From positions 1 to 64,000 of the forward strand of contig NZ_STGH01000003.1 in the NCBI RefSeq assembly GCF_005222785.1: 64,000 bases of DNA. Direction: 5' to 3'. Shown in pieces: positions 46,000-56,892 of the stretch. A program made the translations under genes and the position numbers. This stretch comes from Rhodobacter sp. SY28-1 (GTDB lineage Bacteria; Pseudomonadota; Alphaproteobacteria; Rhodobacterales; Rhodobacteraceae). Numbering within the stretch: the stretch's first letter is position 1; each line of letters starts with the position of its first letter. Under the pieces are notes generated by a model, which had not been told where the DNA came from, ran no database searches, and worked only from the letters and a program-made list of their open reading frames with translations.

Positions 46000-46526
46000 G
46001 CCTGCCTCCATTCCCCGGGGGCCAACCCCTCCAGTGTCCAGTCCCCCACCCGCCAGCGGATCAGCCGCAGACAGGGCAACCCCACCGCCGCACACATCCG
46101 CCGCACCTGCCGGTTCCGCCCCTCGCGGATCGTCAGTTCAATCCACCCGTCCGGCACCGTCTTGCGCACCCGGATCGGCGGCACCCGGGGCCAGAGCCAC
46201 CCCGGCTCCGCCACCCCCCGCGCCTTGGCCGGAAGCGTCGGGCCATCGTTCAGCACCACTCCCCCCCGCAACCGCTCCAGCGCCGCCTCGGTCACGACTC
46301 CCTCAACCTGAGCGAAGTACGTCTTCTCCTGCTTGAACGTCGGGTCCGCTATCCGCGCCTGCAGCTTGCCGTCATCTGTCAGAAGCAACAGACCCTCCGA
46401 ATCCCGGTCCAGCCTTCCTGCCGGATAGACCCCCTTCACCGGCACAAAATCCGCCAGCACCGCCCGCTCCCCCTCGCGAGAGAACTGGCAGAGCACGTCG
46501 TAGGGTTTGTTCAACAGGATCAGCAT
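45996..46526 (-). CDS. RsuA/RluE-family pseudouridine synthase
   Basis: A 176-residue pseudouridine synthase that lacks the N-terminal S4 domain, as in the RluE group. It begins [15 protein letters not shown], has the catalytic aspartate in [13 protein letters not shown], then KTYFAQVEG and [16 protein letters not shown]. It modifies a uridine in rRNA, probably 23S, but I cannot assign the site. First gene of a coupled three-gene operon with the cupin and desaturase genes. Confidence 0.88.
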   Translation of the reverse strand: MLILLNKPYDVLCQFSREGERAVLADFVPVKGVYPAGRLDRDSEGLLLLTDDGKLQARIADPTFKQEKTYFAQVEGVVTEAALERLRGGVVLNDGPTLPAKARGVAEPGWLWPRVPPIRVRKTVPDGWIELTIREGRNRQVRRMCAAVGLPCLRLIRWRVGDWTLEGLAPGEWRQA

Positions 46527-46600
46527 GGCAAAGACGTAACCCAGCCGGGCCAAGCGGGGAAGCCGTTGCCATCGGTTCTGCCCCGTGCCAGCCTTCGCCA

Positions 46601-47659
46601 ATGTCGCACACCCTCATCATCGGCGCTGGCATCACCGGTGCGGCGCTGGCTTACCAGCTGTCCCGGCCGGGCGAGCCTGTGACCATCCTCTCCACCCATG
46701 CCGAAGGCGGTCTCGCCTCGGCGGCCAGCTTCGGCTGGCTCAACGCGTCCTTCTACCTGAGCCACCCGCACTACCACCTGCGCCATGAAGGCCTCGCCGC
46801 GCACCGGCGCTTGACCGAAGCCCTGCTGGGCCTGCCAACCACCTGGCAAGGCTGCCTGTGGTACGAGGCGACCGGCGAGGCGCAGGACGAAACCGCCTCC
46901 GACCTCGCCGCCCTCGGCTACACGGTCGATCGCCTGACCCGCGCCCAGATTGCGGAGCGCCTCCCCGCCCTCGGCCCCGTCCCGGAAACCGCGCTCTTCT
47001 TCCCCGAAGAAGGCGTCGCCGATCCCGCCAGTCTCGCCCGCGCCCTGATCGCGGCCTCTGGCGCCAAGGTCATCCGCGCTACTGTCCAATCCCTGACCGA
47101 GGCACAGGGCAGGGTGACCGGCGTCCTCACCGACCTTGGGCCCTTCCCGGCGACCCGCGTGGTCCTCGCAACCGGCACTGGCACATCCGCATTGCTTCAG
47201 CCCTTCGGCTACGTTCTGCCCATGCTGAAACGCCCTGGCCTGATGATCGCGACCAACCCCCTGCCGCCGATCTGCCCCGTGGTCCTTGCCACCCCGGATC
47301 AGGAGGTCCGCCAGGATGCTTCGGGTCACTTGATCGCCCCGGCCTCTGCCGGCCATCAGGGCGACCATGCCGAGACTCTCGGGGCCTTTCCCGTGGTTGT
47401 GAACGCGACCTTGCAGCGGCTGCGGGCCTTGTTTCCCGGTCACGACATCCATTTCGCCCACCAGGCGATGGCCATGCGCCCCGTGCCGGGCGACGGCCTG
47501 CCGGTCGTAGGGCAGGGGCCGCTTCAGGGAGTGTGGATTGCCGTCATGCACTCAGGTGCGACGCTGGCGCCCGTGGTGGCCGAATGCCTTGCGGCCGAGA
47601 TAACCGGCAGCCCGGACAGCCCGATGCTGGCCGAATTTCGGCCTGCCCGCTTTCGCTAG
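46601..47659 (+). CDS. FAD-dependent oxidoreductase of the DAO family
   Basis: A 352-residue flavoprotein. The N-terminal FAD motif is [29 protein letters not shown] and the C-terminal [18 protein letters not shown] with [14 protein letters not shown] fit D-amino-acid oxidase-like enzymes. It would oxidise an amine or amino acid. The pattern [12 protein letters not shown] near residue 40 is common in dehydrogenases of glycine or sarcosine type. No substrate clue in the neighbourhood. Confidence 0.85.
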   Translation: MSHTLIIGAGITGAALAYQLSRPGEPVTILSTHAEGGLASAASFGWLNASFYLSHPHYHLRHEGLAAHRRLTEALLGLPTTWQGCLWYEATGEAQDETASDLAALGYTVDRLTRAQIAERLPALGPVPETALFFPEEGVADPASLARALIAASGAKVIRATVQSLTEAQGRVTGVLTDLGPFPATRVVLATGTGTSALLQPFGYVLPMLKRPGLMIATNPLPPICPVVLATPDQEVRQDASGHLIAPASAGHQGDHAETLGAFPVVVNATLQRLRALFPGHDIHFAHQAMAMRPVPGDGLPVVGQGPLQGVWIAVMHSGATLAPVVAECLAAEITGSPDSPMLAEFRPARFR

Positions 47660-47676
47660 GCCGATCCCGGCAGCGC

Positions 47677-48006
47677 CTACCGCGAGACGACAAGTCCCAA
47701 CGCCAACGACAGTGCCGCCGCTGCAGCAAAGCTTGGCCAGGCCCATGCCGGGCCTGCGGTCCAGCCGACAGTTCCCACCGCAAACAGGACCGCTTTCAGG
47801 ATGGCAAGTCCGGGCATCGGCAGCCGCCGGTCCGAAGCTGGCGCGGCCCAGATCCCCCAGATGACCACGATGACGGCAAGGGCGGCGAAGCCGGCAATCC
47901 AGCCCGCCACCCCGCCGCCCACCAGCACATAGGCCCCCTTGCCGACCCCGATCAGCAGCGCAATCTCGACAAGGATTGCCAGGGCGCCGTCGATCAGGGG
48001 CAACAT
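47677..48006 (-). CDS. small YrdB/DUF2568-like membrane protein
   Basis: A 109-residue membrane protein with four hydrophobic segments (ALAILVEIALLIGVGKGAYVL, IAGFAALAVIVVIWGIWAA, LAILKAVLFAVGTVGW, FAAAAALSLALGLVV). This layout and the WGIWAAP stretch fit the YrdB/DUF2568 family of unknown function. It starts four bases after the enolase stop, so it depends on eno transcription. Confidence 0.75.
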   Translation of the reverse strand: MLPLIDGALAILVEIALLIGVGKGAYVLVGGGVAGWIAGFAALAVIVVIWGIWAAPASDRRLPMPGLAILKAVLFAVGTVGWTAGPAWAWPSFAAAAALSLALGLVVSR

Positions 48007-48010
48007 AGGA

Positions 48011-49339
<1,329 letters not shown>

Positions 49340-50242
49340 TCACGCCATGAGGGAAGCACGTTTCCGCGCGCGTTCCCGGGCAAAGGCGTAAAGCCCCGAC
49401 CCGACCACCAAGGCCGCCCCCACGAGGGTCGACGTCTCGGGACGTTCGCCCAGGAAGACCATCGCGATCCCCATCGCGAAGACCAGCCGGGTATAGCGGA
49501 ACGGGGCCACGACCGACACTTCGCCCAGCCGCATCGCCGCGACCACCGCGTAATAGCCGAAGAGGCCCGAAACCAGCGCGCCGCCAAGCCCCGCCCATTG
49601 CCCGGGGGTGGGCCAGACAAAGCTCTGCCCCATCCCGGCCATCAGAGCCGCACCTGCAGGCACCAGCCCCAGATAGGCCCAGGTCGCCACCTGAAACGTC
49701 CCGATCCGCGCGGGCATCACCCGCGTCGCCAGGTCCCGCGCCGCCAGCACCACGACGCAGGCGACCGTCAGAAGGCCCGTCGGATCGAAGGCCGCATCCC
49801 AGGGCTTCAGGATCACCAGCACCCCCGCGAACCCGACCAGGATCGACGCCCACCGCCGCCAGCCGACCTTTTCCCCCAGGAACAGCGCCGCCCCTGCGAC
49901 CACCACCAGGGGCGAGGCCTGCAGCAGGGCCGAGGTCATCGTCAGCGGTGCCAGCGCCAGCGCCACGATATACAGCATCGCCGCCGCCGCCTCGGCCAGC
50001 GTCCGGACCAGCGCCATCCCGCGCAAAGCCTCCATCGACAGGACCGGCTGCCGCTGCCCCGACGCCAGCGCCCAGAACACGCAGGCCCCCGCCGCCCCGG
50101 TCAGCGCCAGCACCTGACCTGGCGGCAAAGCCTCGGCCGACCGCTTCAGAAACAGGTCCTCGACGGCGAAGAACGCCATCGAGCCGACCATCAGCAGGGC
50201 GGCACGGGTATTGTCGGCCGCATCGGTCGGACGGGGGGGCAT
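49340..50242 (-). CDS. EamA-family DMT transporter
   Basis: A 300-residue membrane protein with ten hydrophobic segments in two EamA repeats. Visible are ALLMVGSMAFFAVEDLFLKR at the N terminus, SALLQASPLVVVAGAALFLGEKVGW at the end of the first repeat and APFRYTRLVFAMGIAMVFLGE in the second. The exported metabolite is unknown. The C-terminal tail is basic (FARERARKRASL). Confidence 0.88.
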   Translation of the reverse strand: MPPRPTDAADNTRAALLMVGSMAFFAVEDLFLKRSAEALPPGQVLALTGAAGACVFWALASGQRQPVLSMEALRGMALVRTLAEAAAAMLYIVALALAPLTMTSALLQASPLVVVAGAALFLGEKVGWRRWASILVGFAGVLVILKPWDAAFDPTGLLTVACVVVLAARDLATRVMPARIGTFQVATWAYLGLVPAGAALMAGMGQSFVWPTPGQWAGLGGALVSGLFGYYAVVAAMRLGEVSVVAPFRYTRLVFAMGIAMVFLGERPETSTLVGAALVVGSGLYAFARERARKRASLMA

Positions 50243-50296
50243 CGCGTTCTCCGGCTAAGGCACCCTGCCTACACCGGCCTTCCGGCGAAGAAAACC

Positions 50297-51163
50297 TCAG
50301 CGATAAAGCCGTGGTGCCCCCGCCCGGTCGTGGATCGCGTTCACCTGATCCGGCGACAGGTCCAGCTCTCCGGCCAGCTTGTGCAGGTATTCCGCCTCGG
50401 CCTTCTGGTCGAGGTTGATCGCCATCAGCGACACCAGATAGACCTGCGGCTCCAGCCCCGCAGGCACCGCGCGCGCCAGGCCCTTCACGTTCACCGGGCG
50501 CTGCAGCTCGGCCTGCACGGCCTGCACCTCGCGCTGCGTGGCCTCACCCATCGCCTGCATCAGCCGGGCTTTCTCGTCCTCGTCCAGCTCACCGTCGCAC
50601 TTCACCGCCTGGATCACCGCCCGCAGCATCAGCGCCGCCGACAGCTCTTCTTCCCGCTCCGGCTCCGGCAGCACCACAGGCCCGCCGCGGCCCCCAGGCT
50701 TGTCGGCCAGCACCTGGTCCAACAGATCGCCCACTCCGCCCGAGGCCTTGCCCGTCGTCCTGCGCGTGCCGGCCGCAAGCCCACCCAGCTCAGGCTCTGC
50801 CCCGCGCCCCTTCAACTGCTCCAGCAGATCGTCCAACCCGCCTTTCGGCGCCGAGGCCCGGGGGTTCGACCGTTTCTGCCCGGACATCTGGGTCAAAAGA
50901 TCGCCAAGGCCACCACCACTGCCGCCGGTCCGCGCGCTGCCAGCCTTGGGGCGGGAGCCACTGCCCAGCACATCCTTCAAGAGATCCTCCAGCCCCCCGG
51001 ATTGACCCGACGCTTTCGGGTCGAACGGCGTTCCGCGACCCGCTTTGCGCTCGGGGGCAGGGGCAGGCTCGGGTGTCGACGCGCCGCCTTGGGTCATCGC
51101 CGAAATACCCTTCACCACCGCCACGCCGATGGCGACCTTCAACAGTGTCTTGCCCAGGCTCAT
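50297..51163 (-). CDS. DUF533/TerB-like protein with GGxxDLL repeats
   Basis: A 288-residue protein of the DUF533 family. An N-terminal hydrophobic helix (LGKTLLKVAIGVAVVKGISAM) is followed by a Gly/Pro-rich linker holding four copies of GG[LV]xDLL (residues 56, 84, 108, 142). The C-terminal helical TerB-like domain (about 175-288) has AVKCDGELDEDEKARLM, an acidic loop of the DUF533 type. It is probably a membrane-associated stress protein; the role is unknown. GGGAGAG precedes the ATG. Confidence 0.85.
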   Translation of the reverse strand: MSLGKTLLKVAIGVAVVKGISAMTQGGASTPEPAPAPERKAGRGTPFDPKASGQSGGLEDLLKDVLGSGSRPKAGSARTGGSGGGLGDLLTQMSGQKRSNPRASAPKGGLDDLLEQLKGRGAEPELGGLAAGTRRTTGKASGGVGDLLDQVLADKPGGRGGPVVLPEPEREEELSAALMLRAVIQAVKCDGELDEDEKARLMQAMGEATQREVQAVQAELQRPVNVKGLARAVPAGLEPQVYLVSLMAINLDQKAEAEYLHKLAGELDLSPDQVNAIHDRAGAPRLYR

Positions 51164-51256
51164 GTCGCTCTCCCTCACCCTTGACCAACCTGCGACATGC
51201 TTGCTTGCCCCGGGCCACGGGTCAATGCAAAAGGGGCCGCCGGGGCAGGGGGAAAC

Positions 51257-52144
51257 ATGCGCAAAGATCGACTCGATGCCTTCGGCCTGACGGCGCTCCT
51301 CGCAGTCCAGGTGCTGCTTGCCGTCAACCAGATCATCATCAAGCTGGTGAACGAAGGCCTGCAGCCGGTGTTCTTCGCGGGCCTGCGCTCGCTTCTGGCC
51401 ATCGGCTTCGTCTGGGCCTGGCTGGTGTGGCGCGGCCGTCCCCCCAGGCTCCGCCGGGAATCGCTCGGCGCGGGCCTCCTGATCGGGGCGCTTTTCGCCG
51501 CCGAGTTCCTGTTCCTGTTCGTAGCGCTTGACCTCACCTCGGTCGGCCGCTCGGCCCTCATCATGTATTCGATGCCGGTCTGGTTCGCGCTTCTGGCGCA
51601 TTTCGGCCTGGGTGAGCGGATCACCCGCACCAAGGCCATTGGTCTTGCCCTGGCCTTTGCAGGTTGCGCCGCCGCCATCCTGTCGCGCCCTGACACCGGC
51701 GAGGCAAGCCTTGCGGGCGACCTTTGCGCGCTGGGTGCCGCCTGGGGCTGGGCGCTTACCGCCTATATCGCCCGCCGCCCCGTCATGCGCGCCGAAGGGC
51801 CCGAGATGCAGCTGTTCTGGATGGTCCTCGTCTCGGCCCCGATCCTTCTGGTCGCATCCCTGTTCTTCGGCCCGCTGATCCGCGACCTGGACCCCCTACA
51901 TATAGTAGGTCTGGTCTTTCAGTCCTCGGTCGTGGTCGCAGGCGGGTTCATCGCCTGGCTCTGGCTTCTGTCGGTCTATCCCTCGTCGACCGTTGCCTCG
52001 TTTTCCTTTCTGACCCCCGTATTCGCCGTGGGTCTCGGCGTCCTCTTTTTCGACGAAACTGTCACAGGTTCGATTCTCCTCGCGGTCGTTCTCGTCGCCG
52101 CCGGAATCGTCCTCATCAACCGCCCGGCGCGGCCTCCGGCCTGA
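51257..52144 (+). CDS. EamA-family DMT transporter
   Basis: A 295-residue membrane protein with ten hydrophobic segments and two EamA repeats (LLAVNQIIIKLVNEGLQPVFFAGLRS, SALIMYSMPVWFALLAHFGLGE, STVASFSFLTPVFAVGLGVLFF). Substrate unknown; it is not a close copy of the transporter at 49.3 kb. The start at 51257 follows CAGGGGGA; it diverges from the DUF533 gene. Confidence 0.88.
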   Translation: MRKDRLDAFGLTALLAVQVLLAVNQIIIKLVNEGLQPVFFAGLRSLLAIGFVWAWLVWRGRPPRLRRESLGAGLLIGALFAAEFLFLFVALDLTSVGRSALIMYSMPVWFALLAHFGLGERITRTKAIGLALAFAGCAAAILSRPDTGEASLAGDLCALGAAWGWALTAYIARRPVMRAEGPEMQLFWMVLVSAPILLVASLFFGPLIRDLDPLHIVGLVFQSSVVVAGGFIAWLWLLSVYPSSTVASFSFLTPVFAVGLGVLFFDETVTGSILLAVVLVAAGIVLINRPARPPA

Positions 52145-52603
52145 TCCTGCCGGGACGGAATCAACCTGCTGTCGCTCAGGGGTGATGCAACCAACGGCTG
52201 CAAGCATGCCAAGGACTTGGGAAATCCGGCGCTCTTCACATTTTACTCGAAGCCTGTCCCCAGACCTGTCCACATCCAGGGCTCACAAGCGGTCGCGGCC
52301 GGGTGATGTGACCTGCATATCGTCAAGCCGGAAAATTCGCTTCAAGGCGTAATTTTTTCGTTGATAGGGCCGGAAGATTACGACACTTTGACAAAGCGGC
52401 GGGGACAACCACTAAATCTAGTGCCGCAGCGGACAGGCAGAACGACCCACACAAAGGGCATCCAAATCGGATGCGGCCCTCTTGACGGCGCTCAACCGTC
52501 AGGACCGGACAGCTGTTGCCTGACCGCTGCGTTACAGGACCGGGATGCCCCGCAATTTGACATAACCAATGGCCGTTTGGGCCACAAAAAGGAGATCAGG
52601 GGC
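52145..52603. other. nrdJ upstream region without a gene
   Basis: A 459-base gap holding the predicted nrdJ promoter and NrdR-like site (52388-52423) and a leader of about 180 bases with a small hairpin GCATCC / GGATGC near 52459. Direct repeats CTGTCC occur near 52254-52270. I looked for a cobalamin riboswitch and saw none. Confidence 0.55.
52388..52423 (+). promoter_or_regulatory. nrdJ promoter with overlapping NrdR-box-like palindrome
   Basis: A consensus -35 TTGACA (52388-52393) is followed, where the -10 should be, by the perfect palindrome CACTA-AATC-TAGTG (52410-52423). This resembles the NrdR box, and its overlap with the -10 fits repression of the reductase gene by NrdR. I see only one good box; a weaker one may lie at 52384 (CACTTTGACAAAG). 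Confidence 0.65.
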
Positions 52604-55600
52604 ATGAAGATCGAGCGGAAGTTTACCACCGAAGCCACCGGCGCCTATGGGGCGATGGATTTCACCACCACCGTGTCCGAAATCCGCAACCCGGACGGCA
52701 AGATCGTCTTCCGGAACGACGCTGTCGAGGTCCCCGAGGGCTGGAGCCAGGTCGCTTCCGACGTGCTCGCCCAGAAGTATTTCCGCAAGGCGGGCGTTCC
52801 GGCTGTCCTCAAGAAGGTCAAGGAAAAGGGCGTGCCCGAGTTCCTGTGGCGCTCGGTCCCCGATGAGGATGCACTTGCCCAGCTTCCCGAAGATCAACGT
52901 ATAGTGGGTGAGACCAGCGCGAAGCAGGTCTTCGACCGCCTTGCCGGGGCCTGGGCGTACTGGGGCTGGAAGGGTGGTTATTTCACCACCGAAGCCGACG
53001 CCCGCGCCTATTATGACGAGATGCGCTTCATGCTGGCCCGCCAGATGGCAGCCCCGAACAGCCCGCAGTGGTTTAACACCGGCCTGCATTGGGCCTACGG
53101 CATCGACGGCCCGTCGCAGGGCCATTTCTACGTCGACCACCAGACCGGCAAGCTGACCAAGTCGGCTTCCGCCTACGAACACCCGCAGCCCCACGCCTGC
53201 TTCATCCAGTCCGTCAAGGACGACCTCGTCGGCGACGGCGGCATCATGGACCTCTGGGTCCGCGAAGCCCGCCTCTTCAAATACGGCTCGGGCACTGGCA
53301 CCAATTTTTCCTCGCTGCGCGGGGAAGGGGAAAAGCTCTCAGGCGGCGGCAAGTCCTCGGGCCTGATGGGCTTCCTCAAGATCGGTGACCGCGCCGCTGG
53401 CGCCATCAAGTCCGGCGGCACCACCCGCCGTGCGGCCAAGATGGTCATCATCGACATGGACCACCCGGACGTCGAAGACTTCATCAACTGGAAGGTCATC
53501 GAGGAACAGAAGGTCGCGTCCCTCGTCGCCGGATCCAAGATGCATGAGGCCCGCCTGAACGACATCTTCGCTGCGATCAAATCCTTCGATGGCAGCATGG
53601 ATGGCGCGACCGACCCGGCCGCGAACCCGGCCCTGAAAGCCGCGATCAAGGCCGCCAAAAAGGCGATGATCCCCGACACCTACACCAACCGCATCCTGCA
53701 ATACGCGCGGCAGGGCTTCACTTCGATCGAATTCCCGACCTACGACACCGACTGGGACTCCGAGGCCTACATCTCCGTCTCCGGCCAGAACTCCAACAAC
53801 TCGGTCCGCGTGACCGACGCCTTCCTCAAGGCCGTCCGCGACGACAAACCCTGGGAGCTGATCCGCCGCACCGACGGCAAGGTCGCCAAGACCGTCTCGG
53901 CGCGCGAGCTTTGGGACCAGATCGGCCACGCCGCCTGGGCCTGCGCCGATCCCGGCATCCAGTTCCACGACACCGTCAACGCTTGGCACACCTGCCCCGA
54001 AGACGGCCCGATCCGCGGCTCGAACCCCTGCTCGGAGTACATGTTCCTCGACGACACCGCCTGCAACCTGGCGTCGATGAACCTGCTGACCTTCCACAAG
54101 AACGGCAAGTTCGACGCCGAGGCCTACATCCACGCCACCCGGCTCTGGACTGTCACCCTCGAAATCAGCGTGATGATGGCGCAGTTCCCCTCGAAGGAAA
54201 TCGCCCAGCTCAGCTACGACTTCCGCACCCTCGGCCTCGGCTACGCCAACATCGGCGGCCTCCTGATGAACATGGGCCTCGGCTACGACTCCGACGAAGG
54301 CCGCGCCCTGTGCGGGGCACTCACCGCGATCATGACAGGTGTTTCATATGCAACATCTGCCGAGATGGCCAAGGAACTCGGCCCCTTCTCCGGCTACGCC
54401 CGCAACCGTGAGCATATGCTCCGCGTCATCCGCAACCACCGCGCCGCCGCGCACGGGACGGCCTATGAAGGCCTGAACGTCCCCGCCGTCGCCCTTGACC
54501 AGGTGAACTGCCCCGACCAAACCCTTGTCCAGCTTGCCAAATCCGCCTGGGACGAAGCCCTGCGCCTGGGCGAGGCCTTCGGCTACCGCAATGCCCAGAC
54601 GACCGTGATCGCCCCCACCGGCACCATCGGCCTCGTCATGGACTGCGACACCACCGGGATCGAGCCCGACTTCGCCCTCGTCAAGTTCAAGAAACTCGCC
54701 GGCGGCGGCTACTTCAAGATCATCAACCAGTCGGTCCCCGCGGCCCTCGAAACCCTCGGCTACTCGACCTCCCAGGCCGCCGAGATCGTCGCCTACGCCG
54801 TCGGCCACGGCTCCCTCGGCCAGGCCCCCGCGATCAACCACACCGCCCTCATCGGCCACGGCTTCGGGGCGCGCGAGATCGAGAAGATCGAGACCGCCCT
54901 CCCGTCCGCCTTCGACATCCGCTTCGTCTTCAACCAGTGGACCCTGGGCGAGGACTTCTGCAAAGGCACCCTCGGCATCCCCGCCGAGCGCCTTGCCGAC
55001 CCGACCTTCGACCTCCTGCGTCACCTCGGCTTCACCAAGGCCCAGATCGACGCCGCCAACGACCATGTCTGCGGCACCATGACCCTCGAAGGCGCGCCGT
55101 TCCTCAAGCCCGAACACTACAAGGTCTTCGACTGCGCCAACCCCTGCGGCAAGACCGGCAAGCGGTTCCTGTCCGTGGAGTCCCACATCACCATGATGGC
55201 CGCCGCCCAAAGCTTCATCTCGGGCGCGATCTCCAAGACCATCAACATGCCGAACAACGCCACCATCGCCGAAACGCTGGCGGCCTATGAGCTCAGCCAC
55301 TCCCTCGGCATCAAGGCCAATGCGCTTTACCGCGACGGCTCCAAGCTCTCCCAACCCCTCGCTTCCGCCCTCATCGAGGACGATGAGGAAGCCGAAGAGA
55401 CGCTGACCAACGGCTCCCTGATGGAGAAAGCCCAGGTCATCGCCGAGAAGATCGTCGAAAAGGTGATCGTCAAGGAAATCGTCCGCAGCCACCGCGAGAA
55501 ACTCCCCGAACGTCGCAAGGGCTATACCCAGAAGGCCATCGTCGGCGGCCACAAGGTCTATCTCCGCACCGGCGAATACCAGGACGGCTCGCTGGGCGAG

Positions 55601-56290
55601 ATCTTCATCGACATGCACAAGGAAGGGGCTGGCTTCCGGGCGATGATGAACAACTTCGCCATCGCGGTCTCGGTCGGCCTGCAATACGGCGTGCCGCTGG
55701 AAGAATTCGTCGAGGCCTTCACCTTCACCCGCTTTGAACCGGCCGGCATGGTCCAGGGCAACGACTCGGTGAAGAACGCGACCTCGATCCTCGACTACAT
55801 CTTCCGCGAGCTGGCGATCTCCTACCTCGACCGCACCGACCTCGCCCACGTCGCCCCCAAGGGCGCGAGCTTCGACGACCTCGGTCGCGGTGACGAGGAA
55901 GGCAAGCGCAACATCGCCGAGCCCTCCGACACCGCCGCCTCCAAGTCGCTGGAGGTCCTGAAACAGGTCGCCTCGACCGGCTACATGCGCAAACGCCTGC
56001 CGCACGAATTCACCGTGCTGCAAGGCGGGCAGGGGGTCACGGCGTTCGGAGGCCTCGCCACCGGCACCGACATGGCCGCCCCGATGACCGCGGTCCTTTC
56101 CGAAACCCGGGTCTCGGGCTTCTCGGAATCGACCTCGACCTTTGCCCTCGGCGCCACCGACGCCCGGACCAAGGCAAAGCTGCAAGGCTACACCGGCGAC
56201 AGCTGCGGCGAGTGCGGCAACTACACGCTGGTCCGCAACGGCACCTGCCTGAAGTGCAACTCGTGCGGCGCGACGACGGGGTGCAGCTGA
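52604..56290 (+). CDS. nrdJ: class II cobalamin-dependent ribonucleotide reductase
   Basis: A 1228-residue adenosylcobalamin-dependent reductase making deoxyribonucleotides with or without oxygen. The catalytic barrel includes [29 protein letters not shown], and [20 protein letters not shown] with active cysteines and glutamate. The C-terminal third holds a TSCPD-like domain ([32 protein letters not shown]) and ends in a zinc finger with cysteines in CGECGNYTL and [13 protein letters not shown]. The ATG at 52604 follows AAAAAGGAG. A strong terminator ends the gene. Confidence 0.96.
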   Translation: MKIERKFTTEATGAYGAMDFTTTVSEIRNPDGKIVFRNDAVEVPEGWSQVASDVLAQKYFRKAGVPAVLKKVKEKGVPEFLWRSVPDEDALAQLPEDQRIVGETSAKQVFDRLAGAWAYWGWKGGYFTTEADARAYYDEMRFMLARQMAAPNSPQWFNTGLHWAYGIDGPSQGHFYVDHQTGKLTKSASAYEHPQPHACFIQSVKDDLVGDGGIMDLWVREARLFKYGSGTGTNFSSLRGEGEKLSGGGKSSGLMGFLKIGDRAAGAIKSGGTTRRAAKMVIIDMDHPDVEDFINWKVIEEQKVASLVAGSKMHEARLNDIFAAIKSFDGSMDGATDPAANPALKAAIKAAKKAMIPDTYTNRILQYARQGFTSIEFPTYDTDWDSEAYISVSGQNSNNSVRVTDAFLKAVRDDKPWELIRRTDGKVAKTVSARELWDQIGHAAWACADPGIQFHDTVNAWHTCPEDGPIRGSNPCSEYMFLDDTACNLASMNLLTFHKNGKFDAEAYIHATRLWTVTLEISVMMAQFPSKEIAQLSYDFRTLGLGYANIGGLLMNMGLGYDSDEGRALCGALTAIMTGVSYATSAEMAKELGPFSGYARNREHMLRVIRNHRAAAHGTAYEGLNVPAVALDQVNCPDQTLVQLAKSAWDEALRLGEAFGYRNAQTTVIAPTGTIGLVMDCDTTGIEPDFALVKFKKLAGGGYFKIINQSVPAALETLGYSTSQAAEIVAYAVGHGSLGQAPAINHTALIGHGFGAREIEKIETALPSAFDIRFVFNQWTLGEDFCKGTLGIPAERLADPTFDLLRHLGFTKAQIDAANDHVCGTMTLEGAPFLKPEHYKVFDCANPCGKTGKRFLSVESHITMMAAAQSFISGAISKTINMPNNATIAETLAAYELSHSLGIKANALYRDGSKLSQPLASALIEDDEEAEETLTNGSLMEKAQVIAEKIVEKVIVKEIVRSHREKLPERRKGYTQKAIVGGHKVYLRTGEYQDGSLGEIFIDMHKEGAGFRAMMNNFAIAVSVGLQYGVPLEEFVEAFTFTRFEPAGMVQGNDSVKNATSILDYIFRELAISYLDRTDLAHVAPKGASFDDLGRGDEEGKRNIAEPSDTAASKSLEVLKQVASTGYMRKRLPHEFTVLQGGQGVTAFGGLATGTDMAAPMTAVLSETRVSGFSESTSTFALGATDARTKAKLQGYTGDSCGECGNYTLVRNGTCLKCNSCGATTGCS

Positions 56291-56304
56291 TTTGAGATTG
56301 GGTT

Positions 56305-56332
56305 GGGGTGTTCCGCGCCAACGGAACACCCC
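56305..56332 (+). terminator. terminator of nrdJ
   Basis: Perfect 11-bp stem GGGGTGTTCCG / CGGAACACCCC with a 6-base loop, 15 bases after the nrdJ stop. No T run directly after it. Confidence 0.8.
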
Positions 56333-56501
56333 AGCTTTCCGGCGTGTATATGGCACAACGTCGGAGAAGCTTTCTCGCCCCTCGCGGGACGATGGTCCTT
56401 AGGATCACGCTTCAAGGAAAGCGGCAATACCGTGCCTGAAACTGTCCCCTACTAATCCACTCCTGTGGATATGGGGATAACTTGAAAGGCGGGTGATTTC
56501 A

Positions 56502-56648
56502 GTGAGTTCCAGGAAAAATGGTGAAGTGACCAGCAAGCGCGCAGCATCTGCGGCTTCCAAGGTGTTGCGCGATCCTAAGTCGAGTCCGGCGGCAAAGACT
56601 GCTGCTGCCTCCGCTCTGACCCAGCGCCCGAACAGGAAGCGTCGCTAG
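56502..56648 (+). CDS. 48-residue basic Ser/Ala/Lys-rich protein
   Basis: A short gene with a GTG start encoding 48 residues. The sequence is SSRKNGEVTSKRAAS, AASKVLRDPKSS, PAAKTAAASALTQ and a basic end RPNRKRR. I recall small proteins of this pattern (EVTSK...AASK.L.d...AAKTAA.SALsQ) in many bacteria, all without function. It is highly positive and lacks hydrophobic segments, so nucleic-acid or ribosome contact is possible. An intrinsic terminator follows 22 bases after the stop, which supports a separate transcript. Confidence 0.75.
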   Translation: MSSRKNGEVTSKRAASAASKVLRDPKSSPAAKTAAASALTQRPNRKRR

Positions 56649-56670
56649 ACCCTTTTTGCTGCCAACCGAG

Positions 56671-56700
56671 CGGGCGGGGGCTGCTCCCCGCCCGTTTCGT
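56671..56700 (+). terminator. intrinsic terminator of the small basic protein gene
   Basis: Stem CGGGCGGGG / CCCCGCCCG with a 6-base loop, followed by TTTCGTTTT. Confidence 0.88.
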
Positions 56701-56726
56701 TTTGAAGCGGCCAAAGCCCTTTCACC

Positions 56727-56809
56727 TGTCCCCAAATATCCCACGGGTGCAGCCTTGGTTGCGCCATTGGTTCAAGCACCCAAGGCTGCGCCGGGGGTGG
56801 AACCCCCGG
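56727..56809. repeat. copy 2 of the dispersed intergenic element, with inverted repeats
   Basis: It opens with a 21-base stretch 20/21 identical to 33261-33281 (common part CAAATATCCCACGGG). Two perfect inverted repeats follow: GCAGCCTTGG / CCAAGGCTGC (56749-56758, 56780-56789) and CCGGGGG / CCCCCGG (56791-56797, 56803-56809). As in copy 1 it lies between a terminator and the 3' end of a convergent gene. Confidence 0.7.
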
Positions 56810-56892
56810 TCCGCCCGTCCCAGCAGGCGTCCCGCCGAAAGCAAGAACACCGGACCAACGCACCCTGCGCTGCCCCCCACCTTCCGCCAAGC

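Noticed and set aside
52425-52603. Possible cobalamin riboswitch in the nrdJ leader
   Set aside because: The enzyme needs B12, so I looked for the B12-box and core; neither is present, only a small hairpin.
54344-56356. 670-codon open frame on the - strand
   Set aside because: Antisense of nrdJ; Gly/Val/Glu-rich shadow sequence.
56464-56480. Two DnaA-box-like words (TGTGGATAT, GGGGATAA)
   Set aside because: Each has a mismatch, only two occur, and no AT-rich unwinding region is near; not enough for an origin.
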